Assembly (NCBI GenBank): GCA_947625095.1
Contig: CANQMX010000011.1
Span: 1 to 63,626, forward strand
Direction: 5' to 3'
DNA: 63,626 bases
Source of the DNA: an uncultured Clostridia bacterium
GTDB lineage: Bacteria > Bacillota > Clostridia > Christensenellales > Borkfalkiaceae
A program made the translations under genes and the position numbers. Below the pieces are notes generated by a model. The model was given only the letters and a program-made list of their open reading frames with translations. It ran no database searches and was not told where the DNA came from. Shown one piece after another: positions 49,877-58,651 of this stretch (position 1 is the first letter of the stretch; each line of letters begins with the position of its first letter).

Positions 49877-49919
49877 ACAATATATTGTGTGTGCCAAAAA
49901 AATTTCTACAAAATTTTGT
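49877..49919. promoter_or_regulatory. Tandem NrdR boxes upstream of nrdD
   Basis: ACAATATATTGT (49877-49888) and ACAAAATTTTGT (49908-49919) are two palindromes 31 bp apart, exactly the three-helical-turn spacing of NrdR sites. They lie just upstream of the nrdD promoter, so repression by NrdR-(d)ATP is expected. nrdR itself is not in the window. Confidence 0.85.
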
Positions 49920-49929
49920 GCCAAAACCC

Positions 49930-49959
49930 TTGACAAGCATTGGCGTGCGGTGATATGAT
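49930..49959 (+). promoter_or_regulatory. nrdD promoter
   Basis: TTGACA (49930-49935), 18 bp, TATGAT (49954-49959), 10 nt after the second NrdR box. Confidence 0.75.
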
Positions 49960-49961
49960 AG

Positions 49962-49991
49962 GAGCGTTCCCCTTGCGGGAGCGCTCTTTTT
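49962..49991 (+). terminator. Terminator-like hairpin at the nrdD transcript start
   Basis: A 10-bp stem (49962-49971 with 49977-49986, one G-U pair) and a TTTTT run. It straddles the expected transcription start, so it may stop read-through from upstream and is less likely to attenuate nrdD itself. Confidence 0.6.
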
Positions 49992-50043
49992 GGAGGGCGC
50001 TTTCCGGGAGGCGGGGAGCGAGCAAAAAGAGGTAGGAAAAGGT

Positions 50044-52215
50044 ATGAAGATCATCAAGCGCAACGGCGCGGAAGTAAAATTTGACGTTTCGAAAATTCTC
50101 AACGCCATCCGCAAAGCCAACAGGGAAGTCAGCGAGGACAATCGCCTGACTGAGGAACAGATCGCGACGATCGCGAAGAAGGTGACCGAACTTGCGGGCG
50201 ACCTCAATCGCGCCGTCGGCGTCGAGGAGATCCAGGATTTTGTCGAGAACCAGATCATGGATCAGAAGGCGTATGCCGTTGCACGCAAATATATCACCTA
50301 CCGCTATTCGCGCGCCCTTGTCCGCCGCGCCAACACGACGGACGAGCGCATCCTCACCCTCATCGAGTGCAACAACGAAGAGGTGAAGCAGGAGAATTCC
50401 AACAAGAATCCCACAGTCAACTCCGTGCAGCGCGACTACATGGCGGGCGAAGTCTCCCGCGACCTCACGCGCCGCCTTCTTCTGCCCCGCGAGATCGTGG
50501 AGGCGCACGACGCAGGACTTATCCACTTCCACGACGCGGATTACTACGCCCAGCATATGCACAACTGCGACCTTGTCAACCTCGAAGATATGCTGCAAAA
50601 CGGCACCGTCATTTCGGGGACGTTCATCGAAAAGCCCCATTCCTTCTCCACCGCGTGCAACATCGCGACGCAGATCATCGCGCAGGTCGCCTCCAACCAA
50701 TACGGCGGGCAGTCCATTTCGCTCACCCACCTTGCGCCCTTTGTGGATATCTCCCGCCAAAAGATCCGCGCGGAGGTCGCCGAAGAACTGAAAGAAGTGG
50801 GCGTTTCCGACGAGAAGCGCATCGCGCGCATCGCCGAAAAGCGGCTGCGCGAGGAGATAAAGAAGGGCATCCAGACCATCCAATACCAGGTCGTCACCCT
50901 GCTTACGACCAACGGGCAGGCGCCCTTTGTGACCGTGTTTATGTATCTCGGCGAAGCGCGCAACGAGCGCGAGCGCGCCGACCTTGCCATGATCATCGAG
51001 GAGACCTTGAACCAGCGCATCCAGGGCGTCAAAAACGAATCGGGCGTGTGGGTGACGCCCGCCTTCCCCAAACTCATCTATGTGCTCGAAGAGGACAACG
51101 TGCGCGAGGGGAGCAGGTACTTCTACCTCACCGAACTTGCCGCAAAGTGCACCGCAAAGCGCATGGTGCCCGATTACATCTCGGAAAAGAAGATGCTCGA
51201 ATTCAAGGTGGACAAGAACGGCGAGGGGCACTGCTACACCTGCATGGGCTGCCGCAGTTTCCTGACGCCCTACATTGACGAGAACGGCAAGCCCAAGTAT
51301 TACGGCAGGTTCAACCAAGGCGTTGTCACCATCAACCTTGTGGATGTTGCGCTCTCTTCAAGCGGCAATATGGAGGCGTTCTGGAAGATCTTTGACGAGC
51401 GGCTCGAACTGTGCTACCGCGCCCTCATGTACCGCCACAACAGGTTGAAGGGGACGCTCTCCGACGCGGCGCCCATCCTCTGGCAGTACGGCGCTCTGGC
51501 GCGCCTCAAAAAGGGCGAGACCATCGATAAATTGCTCTATGGCGGCTATTCCACCATCTCTCTCGGCTACGCGGGGCTTTACGAGTGCACGAAGTACATG
51601 ACGGGCAAGTCGCACACCGACCCCGAGGCAAAGCCGTTCGCGCTCTCCGTGATGCAGCACATGAACGACAAGTGCAAGGAGTGGAAGGCGAAGGAGAACA
51701 TCGACTTCTCCCTCTACGGCACGCCGCTTGAAAGCACCACCTATAAATTCGCCAAGTGCCTGCAACAGCGCTTCGGCGTCATCCCGGGTGTGACAGATAA
51801 AAATTACATCACCAACAGTTACCATGTACACGTCACCGAGCAGATCGACGCGTTCACCAAGTTGAAGTTTGAGAGCGAGTTCCAGCAGCTCTCGCCGGGC
51901 GGCGCGATCTCCTATGTGGAAGTGCCCAATATGCAGGACAATATCCCTGCGGTGCTCTCCGTGATGCAGTACATCTACGACAACATCATGTATGCCGAAC
52001 TCAACACCAAGAGCGACTACTGCCAGGTGTGCGGCTACGACGGGGAGATCGCTATCGTGGAGGAGGACGGGAAACTTCTTTGGGAGTGCCCGCACTGCCA
52101 CAACCGCGACCAGTCCAAGATGAACGTGGCGCGCCGCACCTGCGGATACATCGGCACGCAGTATTGGAATCAAGGCCGCACGCAGGAGATCAAGGAGCGC
52201 GTACTGCATCTGTAA
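50044..52215 (+). CDS. nrdD: Anaerobic ribonucleoside-triphosphate reductase
   Basis: A 723-aa class III reductase making dNTPs without oxygen. It has an N-terminal ATP-cone (MKIIKRNGAEVKFDVSKILNAIRKA), the catalytic barrel, a zinc-ribbon pair (CQVCGY and CPHC), and the glycyl-radical loop RRTCGYIGTQYW (Gly about 701). The ATG at 50044 follows AGGAAAAGG. It works with NrdG, encoded 29 nt downstream, and is controlled by NrdR boxes. Confidence 0.97.
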   Translation: MKIIKRNGAEVKFDVSKILNAIRKANREVSEDNRLTEEQIATIAKKVTELAGDLNRAVGVEEIQDFVENQIMDQKAYAVARKYITYRYSRALVRRANTTDERILTLIECNNEEVKQENSNKNPTVNSVQRDYMAGEVSRDLTRRLLLPREIVEAHDAGLIHFHDADYYAQHMHNCDLVNLEDMLQNGTVISGTFIEKPHSFSTACNIATQIIAQVASNQYGGQSISLTHLAPFVDISRQKIRAEVAEELKEVGVSDEKRIARIAEKRLREEIKKGIQTIQYQVVTLLTTNGQAPFVTVFMYLGEARNERERADLAMIIEETLNQRIQGVKNESGVWVTPAFPKLIYVLEEDNVREGSRYFYLTELAAKCTAKRMVPDYISEKKMLEFKVDKNGEGHCYTCMGCRSFLTPYIDENGKPKYYGRFNQGVVTINLVDVALSSSGNMEAFWKIFDERLELCYRALMYRHNRLKGTLSDAAPILWQYGALARLKKGETIDKLLYGGYSTISLGYAGLYECTKYMTGKSHTDPEAKPFALSVMQHMNDKCKEWKAKENIDFSLYGTPLESTTYKFAKCLQQRFGVIPGVTDKNYITNSYHVHVTEQIDAFTKLKFESEFQQLSPGGAISYVEVPNMQDNIPAVLSVMQYIYDNIMYAELNTKSDYCQVCGYDGEIAIVEEDGKLLWECPHCHNRDQSKMNVARRTCGYIGTQYWNQGRTQEIKERVLHL

Positions 52216-52244
52216 GTTCCGCCCCGCCCCGGGGAAAGGTAGCC

Positions 52245-52766
52245 ATGAATTACGCGGAGATCAAAAAATATGATATCGCAAACGGAGAGGGAGTACGCGT
52301 CTCCCTCTTTGTTTCGGGTTGCAGAAGGCACTGCAAGGGGTGTTTTAACAGCATTGCGTGGGATTTTTCCTACGGAAAGCCCTTCGATAGGGCGGTGGAG
52401 GACGAGCTCATGGAGGCGCTTTCACCCGACTACATCGCGGGGCTATCCCTCCTCGGCGGCGACCCCTTCGAACCCGAGAACCAAATTGCGCTTCTGCCCT
52501 TTGTGCGGCGGGTGAAGGCGCGTTTCCCCGCAAAAAAGATCTGGTGCTACACGGGCTACACGTATCTTGACGGCGCGCTCGCCGAACCGCAGGCGAACAC
52601 AGAGGGGACGCGCGAGCTCATCTCCCTCCTCGATGTGCTGGTGGACGGCGCGTTCAAGGAGGAGTTGAAGGATATCCGCCTCAAATTCCGCGGTTCTTCC
52701 AACCAGCGCATCATCGATGTGCAGCGGACGCTCGCGGCGGGGGAAATTATTTTATATCTGCAATAA
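52245..52766 (+). CDS. nrdG: Anaerobic ribonucleotide reductase activating protein
   Basis: A 173-aa radical SAM activase that installs the glycyl radical on NrdD. The iron-sulfur motif is SGCRRHCKGC (C26, C30, C33), with LSLLGGDPFEPENQ (the SAM-binding GGDP-like motif) following. Length is standard. The ATG at 52245 follows GGAAAGG. Confidence 0.95.
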   Translation: MNYAEIKKYDIANGEGVRVSLFVSGCRRHCKGCFNSIAWDFSYGKPFDRAVEDELMEALSPDYIAGLSLLGGDPFEPENQIALLPFVRRVKARFPAKKIWCYTGYTYLDGALAEPQANTEGTRELISLLDVLVDGAFKEELKDIRLKFRGSSNQRIIDVQRTLAAGEIILYLQ

Positions 52767-52791
52767 CGGCGAAAAATAATGGCGAAAATCG

Positions 52792-52813
52792 GCGGCGAAA
52801 CTGCCGCTTTTTT
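52792..52813 (+). terminator. nrdDG terminator
   Basis: GCGGC (52792-52796) pairs with GCCGC (52803-52807), followed by six T residues. Confidence 0.75.
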
Positions 52814-52824
52814 CCTATGGGCGA

Positions 52825-52853
52825 TTGACGAAAACAAAAAAATGGGGTATAAT
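52825..52853 (+). promoter_or_regulatory. Promoter of the M29 peptidase gene
   Basis: TTGACG (52825-52830), 17 bp, TATAAT (52848-52853), 29 nt before the ATG. Confidence 0.85.
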
Positions 52854-52882
52854 AACAATCGGAAAAGGAGCGAAAACAGAGA

Positions 52883-54109
52883 ATGAATAAATTACAACTC
52901 AAACGCTATGCAAAACTTCTCGCAAAGACGGGCGTAAACGTCAGAAAGGGGCAGACCGTCGTCGTGCAGGCCGAACTCGATCAGCCCGAATTTGTGGAGT
53001 ACGTTGTGGAGGAACTCTACCGCGCGGGGGCGGGGAAGGTGACCGTGGAATGGTCGCACCAGCCGCTCGCCGCCGTGCACTATAAATATCAAAAGCAGGC
53101 GAGCCTCGAAAAATTCGAAAAGTGGGAACTCGAAAAGTTGGAGTACGGCGCAAATGCGCTTCCCGCCAAACTCTACCTCGAATCCGCCGACCCCGACGGA
53201 CTCAGCGGCATCGACCAGGAAAAATTTACCGCCGTGCGTTCGGCGCGCACCAAGGTGATCAAGCCCTACCGCGACCGCATGGAGAACAGATACCAGTGGT
53301 GCATCGCCGCCGTTCCCGGCAAGGCGTGGGCAAAAAAGGTGTTCCCGAGCCTCAACGTGAACGCGGCGGTGGAAAAACTTTGGGACGCCATTTTGTCCGC
53401 CTCCCGCGCAGACGGGGCAGACCCCGTGCGCGAATGGCACCGCCACAACGACGCGCTCGCCCAGCGCTGCGACTATCTGAACCGCTTAAAACTCGTCGCG
53501 CTCGAATATAAGTCCGCGAACGGCACCGAGTTTCGGGTGGGGCTTATCGAAAACAGCCGCTTCTGCGGGGGCGGCGAGGAGACCGTGGACGGCGCATACT
53601 TCAACCCCAACATTCCCTCCGAGGAGATCTTCATCTCCCCCAAGGCGGGAGAGGCGGAGGGCATCGTCTATTCCACCAAGCCGCTCTCCTATCAAGGGGA
53701 ACTCATCGAAAACTTCTCCGTGCGCTTTGCGGGCGGGAAGGTGGTGGAGGTGAAGGCCGAAAAGAACCAAGCCCTCCTCGAAAAGATGATCTCTATGGAC
53801 GAGGGCGCCGCCATGCTCGGCGAGTGCGCGCTTATCGCATACGATTCGCCCATCAACAATTCGGGTATCCTCTTCTACAATACCCTCTTCGACGAGAACG
53901 CAAGTTGCCATCTCGCGCTCGGGAGAGGTTTCAACGAGTGCATAAAGGGGTATGAAAATATGACCCTCGAAGAGATCCGCGAAAGGGGCATCAACGACAG
54001 TCTGATCCACGTCGATTTCATGATCGGCAGCAAGGATCTCGATATCGTCGGCGTCACCAAGAGCGGCGAGCGAATTCAGATCTTCAAGGACGGAAATTGG
54101 GCGATATAA
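52883..54109 (+). CDS. M29 family aminopeptidase
   Basis: A 408-aa metallo-aminopeptidase of the M29 (AmpS/PepS/thermophilic aminopeptidase) family, with two metals. Visible family segments: KGQTVVVQAELDQPEFVEYVVEEL near the N-terminus, the ligands in PSEEIFISPK, LGECALI, NTLFDENASCHLALG and IHVDFMIGS, the last carrying His and Asp ligands. Cytoplasmic, full length. AAAGGAG precedes the ATG. Confidence 0.93.
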   Translation: MNKLQLKRYAKLLAKTGVNVRKGQTVVVQAELDQPEFVEYVVEELYRAGAGKVTVEWSHQPLAAVHYKYQKQASLEKFEKWELEKLEYGANALPAKLYLESADPDGLSGIDQEKFTAVRSARTKVIKPYRDRMENRYQWCIAAVPGKAWAKKVFPSLNVNAAVEKLWDAILSASRADGADPVREWHRHNDALAQRCDYLNRLKLVALEYKSANGTEFRVGLIENSRFCGGGEETVDGAYFNPNIPSEEIFISPKAGEAEGIVYSTKPLSYQGELIENFSVRFAGGKVVEVKAEKNQALLEKMISMDEGAAMLGECALIAYDSPINNSGILFYNTLFDENASCHLALGRGFNECIKGYENMTLEEIRERGINDSLIHVDFMIGSKDLDIVGVTKSGERIQIFKDGNWAI

Positions 54110-54128
54110 TCAAATAAGAGGCAATATA

Positions 54129-55202
54129 ATGATAAAAATCGATATTTTTTCGGGATTTTTGGGCGCGGGCAAGACAACGCTCATCAAGAAACTCATCAAG
54201 GAGGCGTACACGGGCGAGAAGGTCGTGCTCATCGAAAACGAGTTCGGCGAGATCGGCGTGGACGGCGGATTTTTGCAGGAGGCGGGCATTGAAATTACCG
54301 AGATGAACTCGGGGTGCATCTGCTGTTCCCTCGTGGGCGACTTTGCGAAGGCGCTCAAAGAGGTCGCCGCGCGCTTTGCGCCCGACCGCATCCTCATCGA
54401 GCCTTCGGGCGTGGGGAAACTTTCCGACGTCATCCGCGCCGTGGAGCGCGCAGGCGTTGCGAATAGCCGCCTCAACGTGTTCTGCACGGTGGTGGACGCC
54501 AAAAAGTGCAAGGTTTACCTCAAAAACTTCGGCGAATTCTTCCTCGACCAAGTGGAACACGCCGGGTGCATCGTGCTCTCGCACACTTCCGACCCCGCAA
54601 AGACGGAGGAGGCCGTCGCCCTCCTCAAAGAGCACACCGCGGCGACCATCGTCACCACCGATTGGGACGAACTTTCGGGCAAGGATATCCTCGCCGCCGC
54701 CGAACAGACGGACAGCCTCGAAGCGGAACTCAAAAAACTTGCGAGCGAGGCGCACGAGGAGCACGAACACCATCACCACGATGACGACGACGATGACGAG
54801 GATGAAGAAGAGGAGCATGAGCACCATCATCACCATCATCACGACGACGATGATGACGATGAGGACGAGCACGAACACGACCACGAACACGAGCACCATC
54901 ATCACCATCATCACCACGGCGAGCACGACGCGGACGAAGTGTTTGCAAGCTGGGGCGCGGAGACGGCGAAGATCTTTACAGAGGAAAAACTGCGCGCGGC
55001 GCTTCACGCGCTCGCTTCGGGCGAGTACGGGCAAATTTTGCGCGCGAAGGGCATCGTGAACGGCGGGGACAGGTGGCTCTACTTCGACTATGTGCCCGAG
55101 GAGATCGATATCCGCACGGGCGCGCCCGCGGTGACGGGCAGGCTGTGCGTCATCGGTTGCAAGCCCGAGGAAGAGAAGATAGCCAAGTTGTTTTTGGAGT
55201 AA
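54129..55202 (+). CDS. CobW-family GTPase with His/Asp-rich metal loop
   Basis: A 357-aa COG0523-type GTPase that probably delivers zinc or another metal to client proteins. Walker A is GFLGAGKTT, the metal motif CxCC is at C63, C65 and C66 (NSGCICCS), and a CobW C-terminal domain follows. Residues about 209-266 form a low-complexity loop of His, Asp and Glu, including runs of seven and eight His, a likely metal store or sensor. No Zur box was identified. It is followed after 3 nt by a second, degenerate CobW-like protein. Confidence 0.9.
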   Translation: MIKIDIFSGFLGAGKTTLIKKLIKEAYTGEKVVLIENEFGEIGVDGGFLQEAGIEITEMNSGCICCSLVGDFAKALKEVAARFAPDRILIEPSGVGKLSDVIRAVERAGVANSRLNVFCTVVDAKKCKVYLKNFGEFFLDQVEHAGCIVLSHTSDPAKTEEAVALLKEHTAATIVTTDWDELSGKDILAAAEQTDSLEAELKKLASEAHEEHEHHHHDDDDDDEDEEEEHEHHHHHHHDDDDDDEDEHEHDHEHEHHHHHHHHGEHDADEVFASWGAETAKIFTEEKLRAALHALASGEYGQILRAKGIVNGGDRWLYFDYVPEEIDIRTGAPAVTGRLCVIGCKPEEEKIAKLFLE

Positions 55203-55205
55203 GTT

Positions 55206-56153
55206 ATGGCGCAGGAAATACCCGTATATCTCTTTTTGGGATTTTTGGACGCGGGCAAGACAAAGTTCATACAGGAGACGTTCGAGGACGAACGCTTTGA
55301 CGAGGGGAACGAGCGCACCCTTTTGCTCGTGTGCGAGGAGGGGGAGGAGGAATACGATACCTCCCGCTTTGCCGTGCGGCAGTTTGCGGTGGAGAACCTC
55401 TCGCAGGAGAAGGTGACCCTCGCCAAACTCACGGAACTCACCAAAAAACATCGCCCGCAGAAGATTGTTGTGGAGTACAACGGTATGCTCACGCTCAACG
55501 ACTTTTTCGAGGCGATGCCCGATGGGTGGGCGATCGCGCAGGTGATGACCTTTTTCGACGCGGGCACTTTTGAAAGTTACAATAAGAATATGCGCCAGCT
55601 CGTGTTCGATAAGATACAGGTCGCGGACATGGTGGTGTTCAACCGCTTCAAGGGCAAATACGCAAAAGAGGACTTCCATAAAATCGTCCGCGGAATCTCG
55701 CGCCGCCCTGGGATCGTATATGAATATATCGGCGGCGAGGCGGTCTACGATGAGATCGTCGATCCGCTCCCCTTCGATATCGACGCAAAGGTAATCGAGA
55801 TAGAGGACAGGGACTACGCCCTCTTCTACCGCGATCTTGTGGAGGATACCGAAAAGTACAGGGGCAAGATCGTGCGCTTCAAGGGGCTTGTCGCCGTGGA
55901 CAGAAAGATGAAAAAGGGCGAAATTGTGGTCGGCAGGCACATTATGACGTGCTGCGAGGCCGATATCACATATAGCGGGCTGGTGTGCTTCCACGCCTTT
56001 CCCGAGCCGCTGAAAACGCGGGATTGGGTAAACGTGACGGCGCGCATCGATATCGAATACAGCCCCATTTACGGGCAGGTAGGGCCTGTGCTCAAAGCGA
56101 GCGCGATGGAGTTTACCACGCCGCCCGAAGAGCAGGTGGCAACATTTTATTGA
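55206..56153 (+). CDS. Degenerate CobW-like NTPase fused to DUF1980-like domain
   Basis: A 315-aa protein. The N-terminal half resembles the CobW G domain, but the P-loop reads GFLDAGKTK instead of GFLGAGKTT, and the CxCC metal motif is missing (CEEGEEEYD appears in that region). The C-terminal ~120 residues (YRGKIVRFKGLVAVDRKMKKGEIVVGRHIMTCCEADITYSG) look like the soluble DUF1980/TIGR03943 domain, normally on YcgQ, partner of a YcgR-type permease. The fusion with a metal GTPase and adjacency to the His-rich CobW protein suggest a metal-handling pair. Confidence 0.72.
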   Translation: MAQEIPVYLFLGFLDAGKTKFIQETFEDERFDEGNERTLLLVCEEGEEEYDTSRFAVRQFAVENLSQEKVTLAKLTELTKKHRPQKIVVEYNGMLTLNDFFEAMPDGWAIAQVMTFFDAGTFESYNKNMRQLVFDKIQVADMVVFNRFKGKYAKEDFHKIVRGISRRPGIVYEYIGGEAVYDEIVDPLPFDIDAKVIEIEDRDYALFYRDLVEDTEKYRGKIVRFKGLVAVDRKMKKGEIVVGRHIMTCCEADITYSGLVCFHAFPEPLKTRDWVNVTARIDIEYSPIYGQVGPVLKASAMEFTTPPEEQVATFY

Positions 56154-56206
56154 GCCGAATTTTTTACGGACAGACAAAATAGGATAGGGGTATATCGGAG
56201 GGTGTT

Positions 56207-56680
56207 ATGAAAAAACTCGTAGTTTATTATTCCAACGGCGGCAATACGCGCGCCGTGGCAAGGCGCATTGCGCGGACGCTCCGCGCGGACGTGGTGGAGA
56301 TCAAGCCCGTTAAGGCGTATCCCGACGATTACGATGTGCTTGTGAGCCTCGGGAAGAAGGAGGTGGAGAGCGGGTATCTGCCGCAGATCGAGCCCGTCGC
56401 CATCGATTTTTCCAAGTACGACGCCGTCGTCATCGGTTCGCCCGTGTGGTGGTACACCTTTGCGCCCGCCGTGCGCACTTTCCTCAAAAATTACAGTCTG
56501 AAGGGGATGAAGGTCTTTCCCTTCGCCACCAACGGCGGCTGGCTCGGGCACACGCCGAGCGACTTCCGCAAGGCGCTGCGCGGCGCGCAGGTCGGCGCTG
56601 TTCTCAACGTGAAATTTGAGGAACATACCCAAATAACGCCCGATAGTACGATAAAGGAATGGATCGCGCAGATCAAATGA
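56207..56680 (+). CDS. Flavodoxin-like protein
   Basis: A 157-aa flavodoxin-fold protein of the short 'flavodoxin_4' type. The FMN phosphate loop is YYSNGGNTRAVARRIA, and IGSPVWWYTFAPAVRTFL and PFATNGGW form the isoalloxazine loops. It serves as an electron carrier or NAD(P)H:quinone reductase-like enzyme. It overlaps the next gene by 4 bp. Confidence 0.88.
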   Translation: MKKLVVYYSNGGNTRAVARRIARTLRADVVEIKPVKAYPDDYDVLVSLGKKEVESGYLPQIEPVAIDFSKYDAVVIGSPVWWYTFAPAVRTFLKNYSLKGMKVFPFATNGGWLGHTPSDFRKALRGAQVGAVLNVKFEEHTQITPDSTIKEWIAQIK

Positions 56681-57546
56681 TCCCGCCCAAGTTGCACGAA
56701 CTGCTTGTTGAGCAGTACGGCGGCGCGCTTGCGGCCACCGTCGAAGCGGGCTACATGGCGCGCCCCGCGACCTTTCGCGTCAATGGCCTCCATGCTTTTG
56801 ACGCCGCAAACGAGCTCGCAAAGTACGGCATATCGGTGCGCCCCGTCCCGTGGTACGGCGACGCATTTATCACGGAGAACGCCGCGGAAGAGGCGCTTAT
56901 CCGAACCCCCTTTTACGAAAGGGGGGATTTCTATTTGCAGAGCCTTTCCTCCATGCTGCCGCCGCTCTACCTCGACCCGCAGGCAGGAGAGACCGTGCTC
57001 GATATGACGGCCGCTCCGGGCGGAAAGACGACGCAGTTATACTCGCTCTCCGGGGGAAAGGCGCTCATCACCGCCTGCGAGCGGGACAAAATTCGCTTTG
57101 AGCGCCTCCGCTACAATCTCGCGCGGCAGGGGGCTACCCGCGTGACGGCGTTGAAATGCGACGCGCTCGCCCTCGACGACGCCTTTTCCTTCGATAAAAT
57201 TTTGCTCGACGCGCCCTGCACGGGGAGCGGCACGCTGTCGCCGCACAAGCCCGCGCGCTTTACGGCGGAATATTTGGCAAAGTGCGCCGTGCTCCAGGAA
57301 AAACTGCTGAAAAAAGCGCTCCGCCTTCTGAAAAGGGGCGGAACGATGATCTACTCCACTTGCTCCGTATTGCGGCAGGAAAATGAAGATATCTTGAAAA
57401 AATGCCTCGGCGGCGACTGCATTTCAGAGCCTGTAACGCCGTTTGAGGGGCTTCCGCTGTTGCCGAGCGCGGCAGAGACGGTGTGTATTTGCCCCACCGA
57501 ACTGTACGAGGGCTTCTTCCTCGCAAAGATCAAAAAACTCAAATAG
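56677..57546 (+). CDS. RsmF/NSUN-like RNA (cytosine-5) methyltransferase
   Basis: A ~289-aa SAM-dependent RNA m5C methyltransferase. SAM motif VLDMTAAPGGKTTQL; catalytic cysteines in LLDAPCTGSGTL (motif IV) and IYSTCSVLRQENE (motif VI, TC). It lacks the C-terminal PUA-like domain of E. coli RsmF, so the target (rRNA or tRNA) is uncertain. I chose ATG 56677, which overlaps the flavodoxin stop (ATGA); ATG 56659 in frame is possible but its AAAGGA abuts the codon. Confidence 0.87.
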   Translation: MIPPKLHELLVEQYGGALAATVEAGYMARPATFRVNGLHAFDAANELAKYGISVRPVPWYGDAFITENAAEEALIRTPFYERGDFYLQSLSSMLPPLYLDPQAGETVLDMTAAPGGKTTQLYSLSGGKALITACERDKIRFERLRYNLARQGATRVTALKCDALALDDAFSFDKILLDAPCTGSGTLSPHKPARFTAEYLAKCAVLQEKLLKKALRLLKRGGTMIYSTCSVLRQENEDILKKCLGGDCISEPVTPFEGLPLLPSAAETVCICPTELYEGFFLAKIKKLK

Positions 57547-57551
57547 ACGAA

Positions 57552-57574
57552 CGCCCGACCAAAGCGGTCGGGCG
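57552..57574. terminator. Bidirectional terminator
   Basis: CGCCCGACC (57552-57560) pairs with GGTCGGGCG (57566-57574) between convergent genes; AAAATTTT follows. Confidence 0.82.
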
Positions 57575-57580
57575 AAAATT

Positions 57581-58522
57581 TTAGCCGAAGAGGGAGAGCT
57601 GGTTGCCGTCATCCTTCAAAAAACTGACCTGCGCGCCCTGCGTGAAGATGTCCGTCGGTTTGGGCGCGCCGATCAGAAGGGGAGAGTGCACGTCGTGCTG
57701 CGCCATATTCTTGCGCACGGCCTCTTCGTCGGTGTTCGCGTAGCAATACTTGCACAGGCTGGGGCAGGTCTCGTATGCGCCGACGTCGCGGCTCTCGATG
57801 CAGAGGCATCCACGGCGGTTTCCGTTGTGCTTTACGTCGCGAAACCGACACCCGTTCGCTTGCCCCAAAATATCGAGCCGCACGCAGCCCCGCCCGTCGA
57901 TGCCGTACGCTTCGAATTTGGGCAGGGCGCGGCACATCTGCAACACCATGCCGTATTTATGCGCGATTTCCGCAAATTTCGCCGCAAGTTGCTCTTGGAG
58001 CGGCGTTGTGAGCGTGACAAGGTCGGGGACAGACTCCCGTATCTTATTGTGCATCTCCACAAATCCGAAGATGCACCGCCCGATTTTGCCCGAGAGCGTG
58101 GCGGCGATGGCCTCAAACGCCTCCAAGTGGCGTTCCGCCGTGTATTTCCCCGTGAGGAGGACGGGGTCATACCGCCAGACGACCTTCTCCCGTCCAACCG
58201 CGGCGGCGAGGCGCAAAAGCGTGCGGATGCTCTCCTCAACGGGCGGAATGTTTGGCTCTAAATCATGCTCGTAGGCGGTTATGGTGTAGTGGAACATCGT
58301 GCGGTAGGCGCGGGCAAGGCGCGCGGCGTTCTCCAAAAAGGGCGCGTAATTTTTGGAGCAGAAATAGATGGCGTCGATTTTATCGGGCGCGAGGAGATAG
58401 CCGGTTATTCTGTTTGCGAAGAGGGGATTGCGTTGATAGACGACCCCCTCGCGGAAGCGTTCCATGAGCCAATCCCCGTAGTGGTTGACGATATCCGTGC
58501 GCGTGCCTACGCTCAAAATCAT
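57581..58522 (-). CDS. DUF1848 family iron-sulfur protein
   Basis: A 313-aa DUF1848 protein. The TIM-barrel-like body includes ITAYEHDLEPNIPPVEESI, and the cysteine motif GCLCIESRDVGAYETCPSLCKYCYAN near the C-terminus is typical and resembles a radical-SAM-type or iron-sulfur cluster site. Function is not established; the family is common in anaerobes. It is transcribed alone. Confidence 0.87.
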   Translation of the reverse strand: MILSVGTRTDIVNHYGDWLMERFREGVVYQRNPLFANRITGYLLAPDKIDAIYFCSKNYAPFLENAARLARAYRTMFHYTITAYEHDLEPNIPPVEESIRTLLRLAAAVGREKVVWRYDPVLLTGKYTAERHLEAFEAIAATLSGKIGRCIFGFVEMHNKIRESVPDLVTLTTPLQEQLAAKFAEIAHKYGMVLQMCRALPKFEAYGIDGRGCVRLDILGQANGCRFRDVKHNGNRRGCLCIESRDVGAYETCPSLCKYCYANTDEEAVRKNMAQHDVHSPLLIGAPKPTDIFTQGAQVSFLKDDGNQLSLFG

Positions 58523-58603
58523 AGCATCCCTCCGCCTGCATTATAGCGCGAACGGGCAAAATTTTCAAGCGAATGAAAAGTTTTGCGCGCGGCCGCCATG
58601 CAC

Positions 58604-58632
58604 TTGACGCGCCCCGCGGAATTTGATATAAT
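58604..58632 (+). promoter_or_regulatory. Promoter of the small membrane protein gene
   Basis: TTGACG (58604-58609), 17 bp, TATAAT (58627-58632), 19 nt before the ATG. Confidence 0.85.
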
Positions 58633-58651
58633 TCGGAAGAAGGAGAGAAAT

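Noticed and set aside
48213..50258. 681-codon minus-strand frame across the PfkB, HD and nrdD region
   Set aside because: It crosses three real genes and the NrdR control region with no promoter, ribosome site or recognisable domain.
54084..56177. 697-codon minus-strand frame opposite the two CobW genes
   Set aside because: Its long valine/methionine run is the reverse reading of the His/Asp tract; the sense-strand genes have clear motifs.
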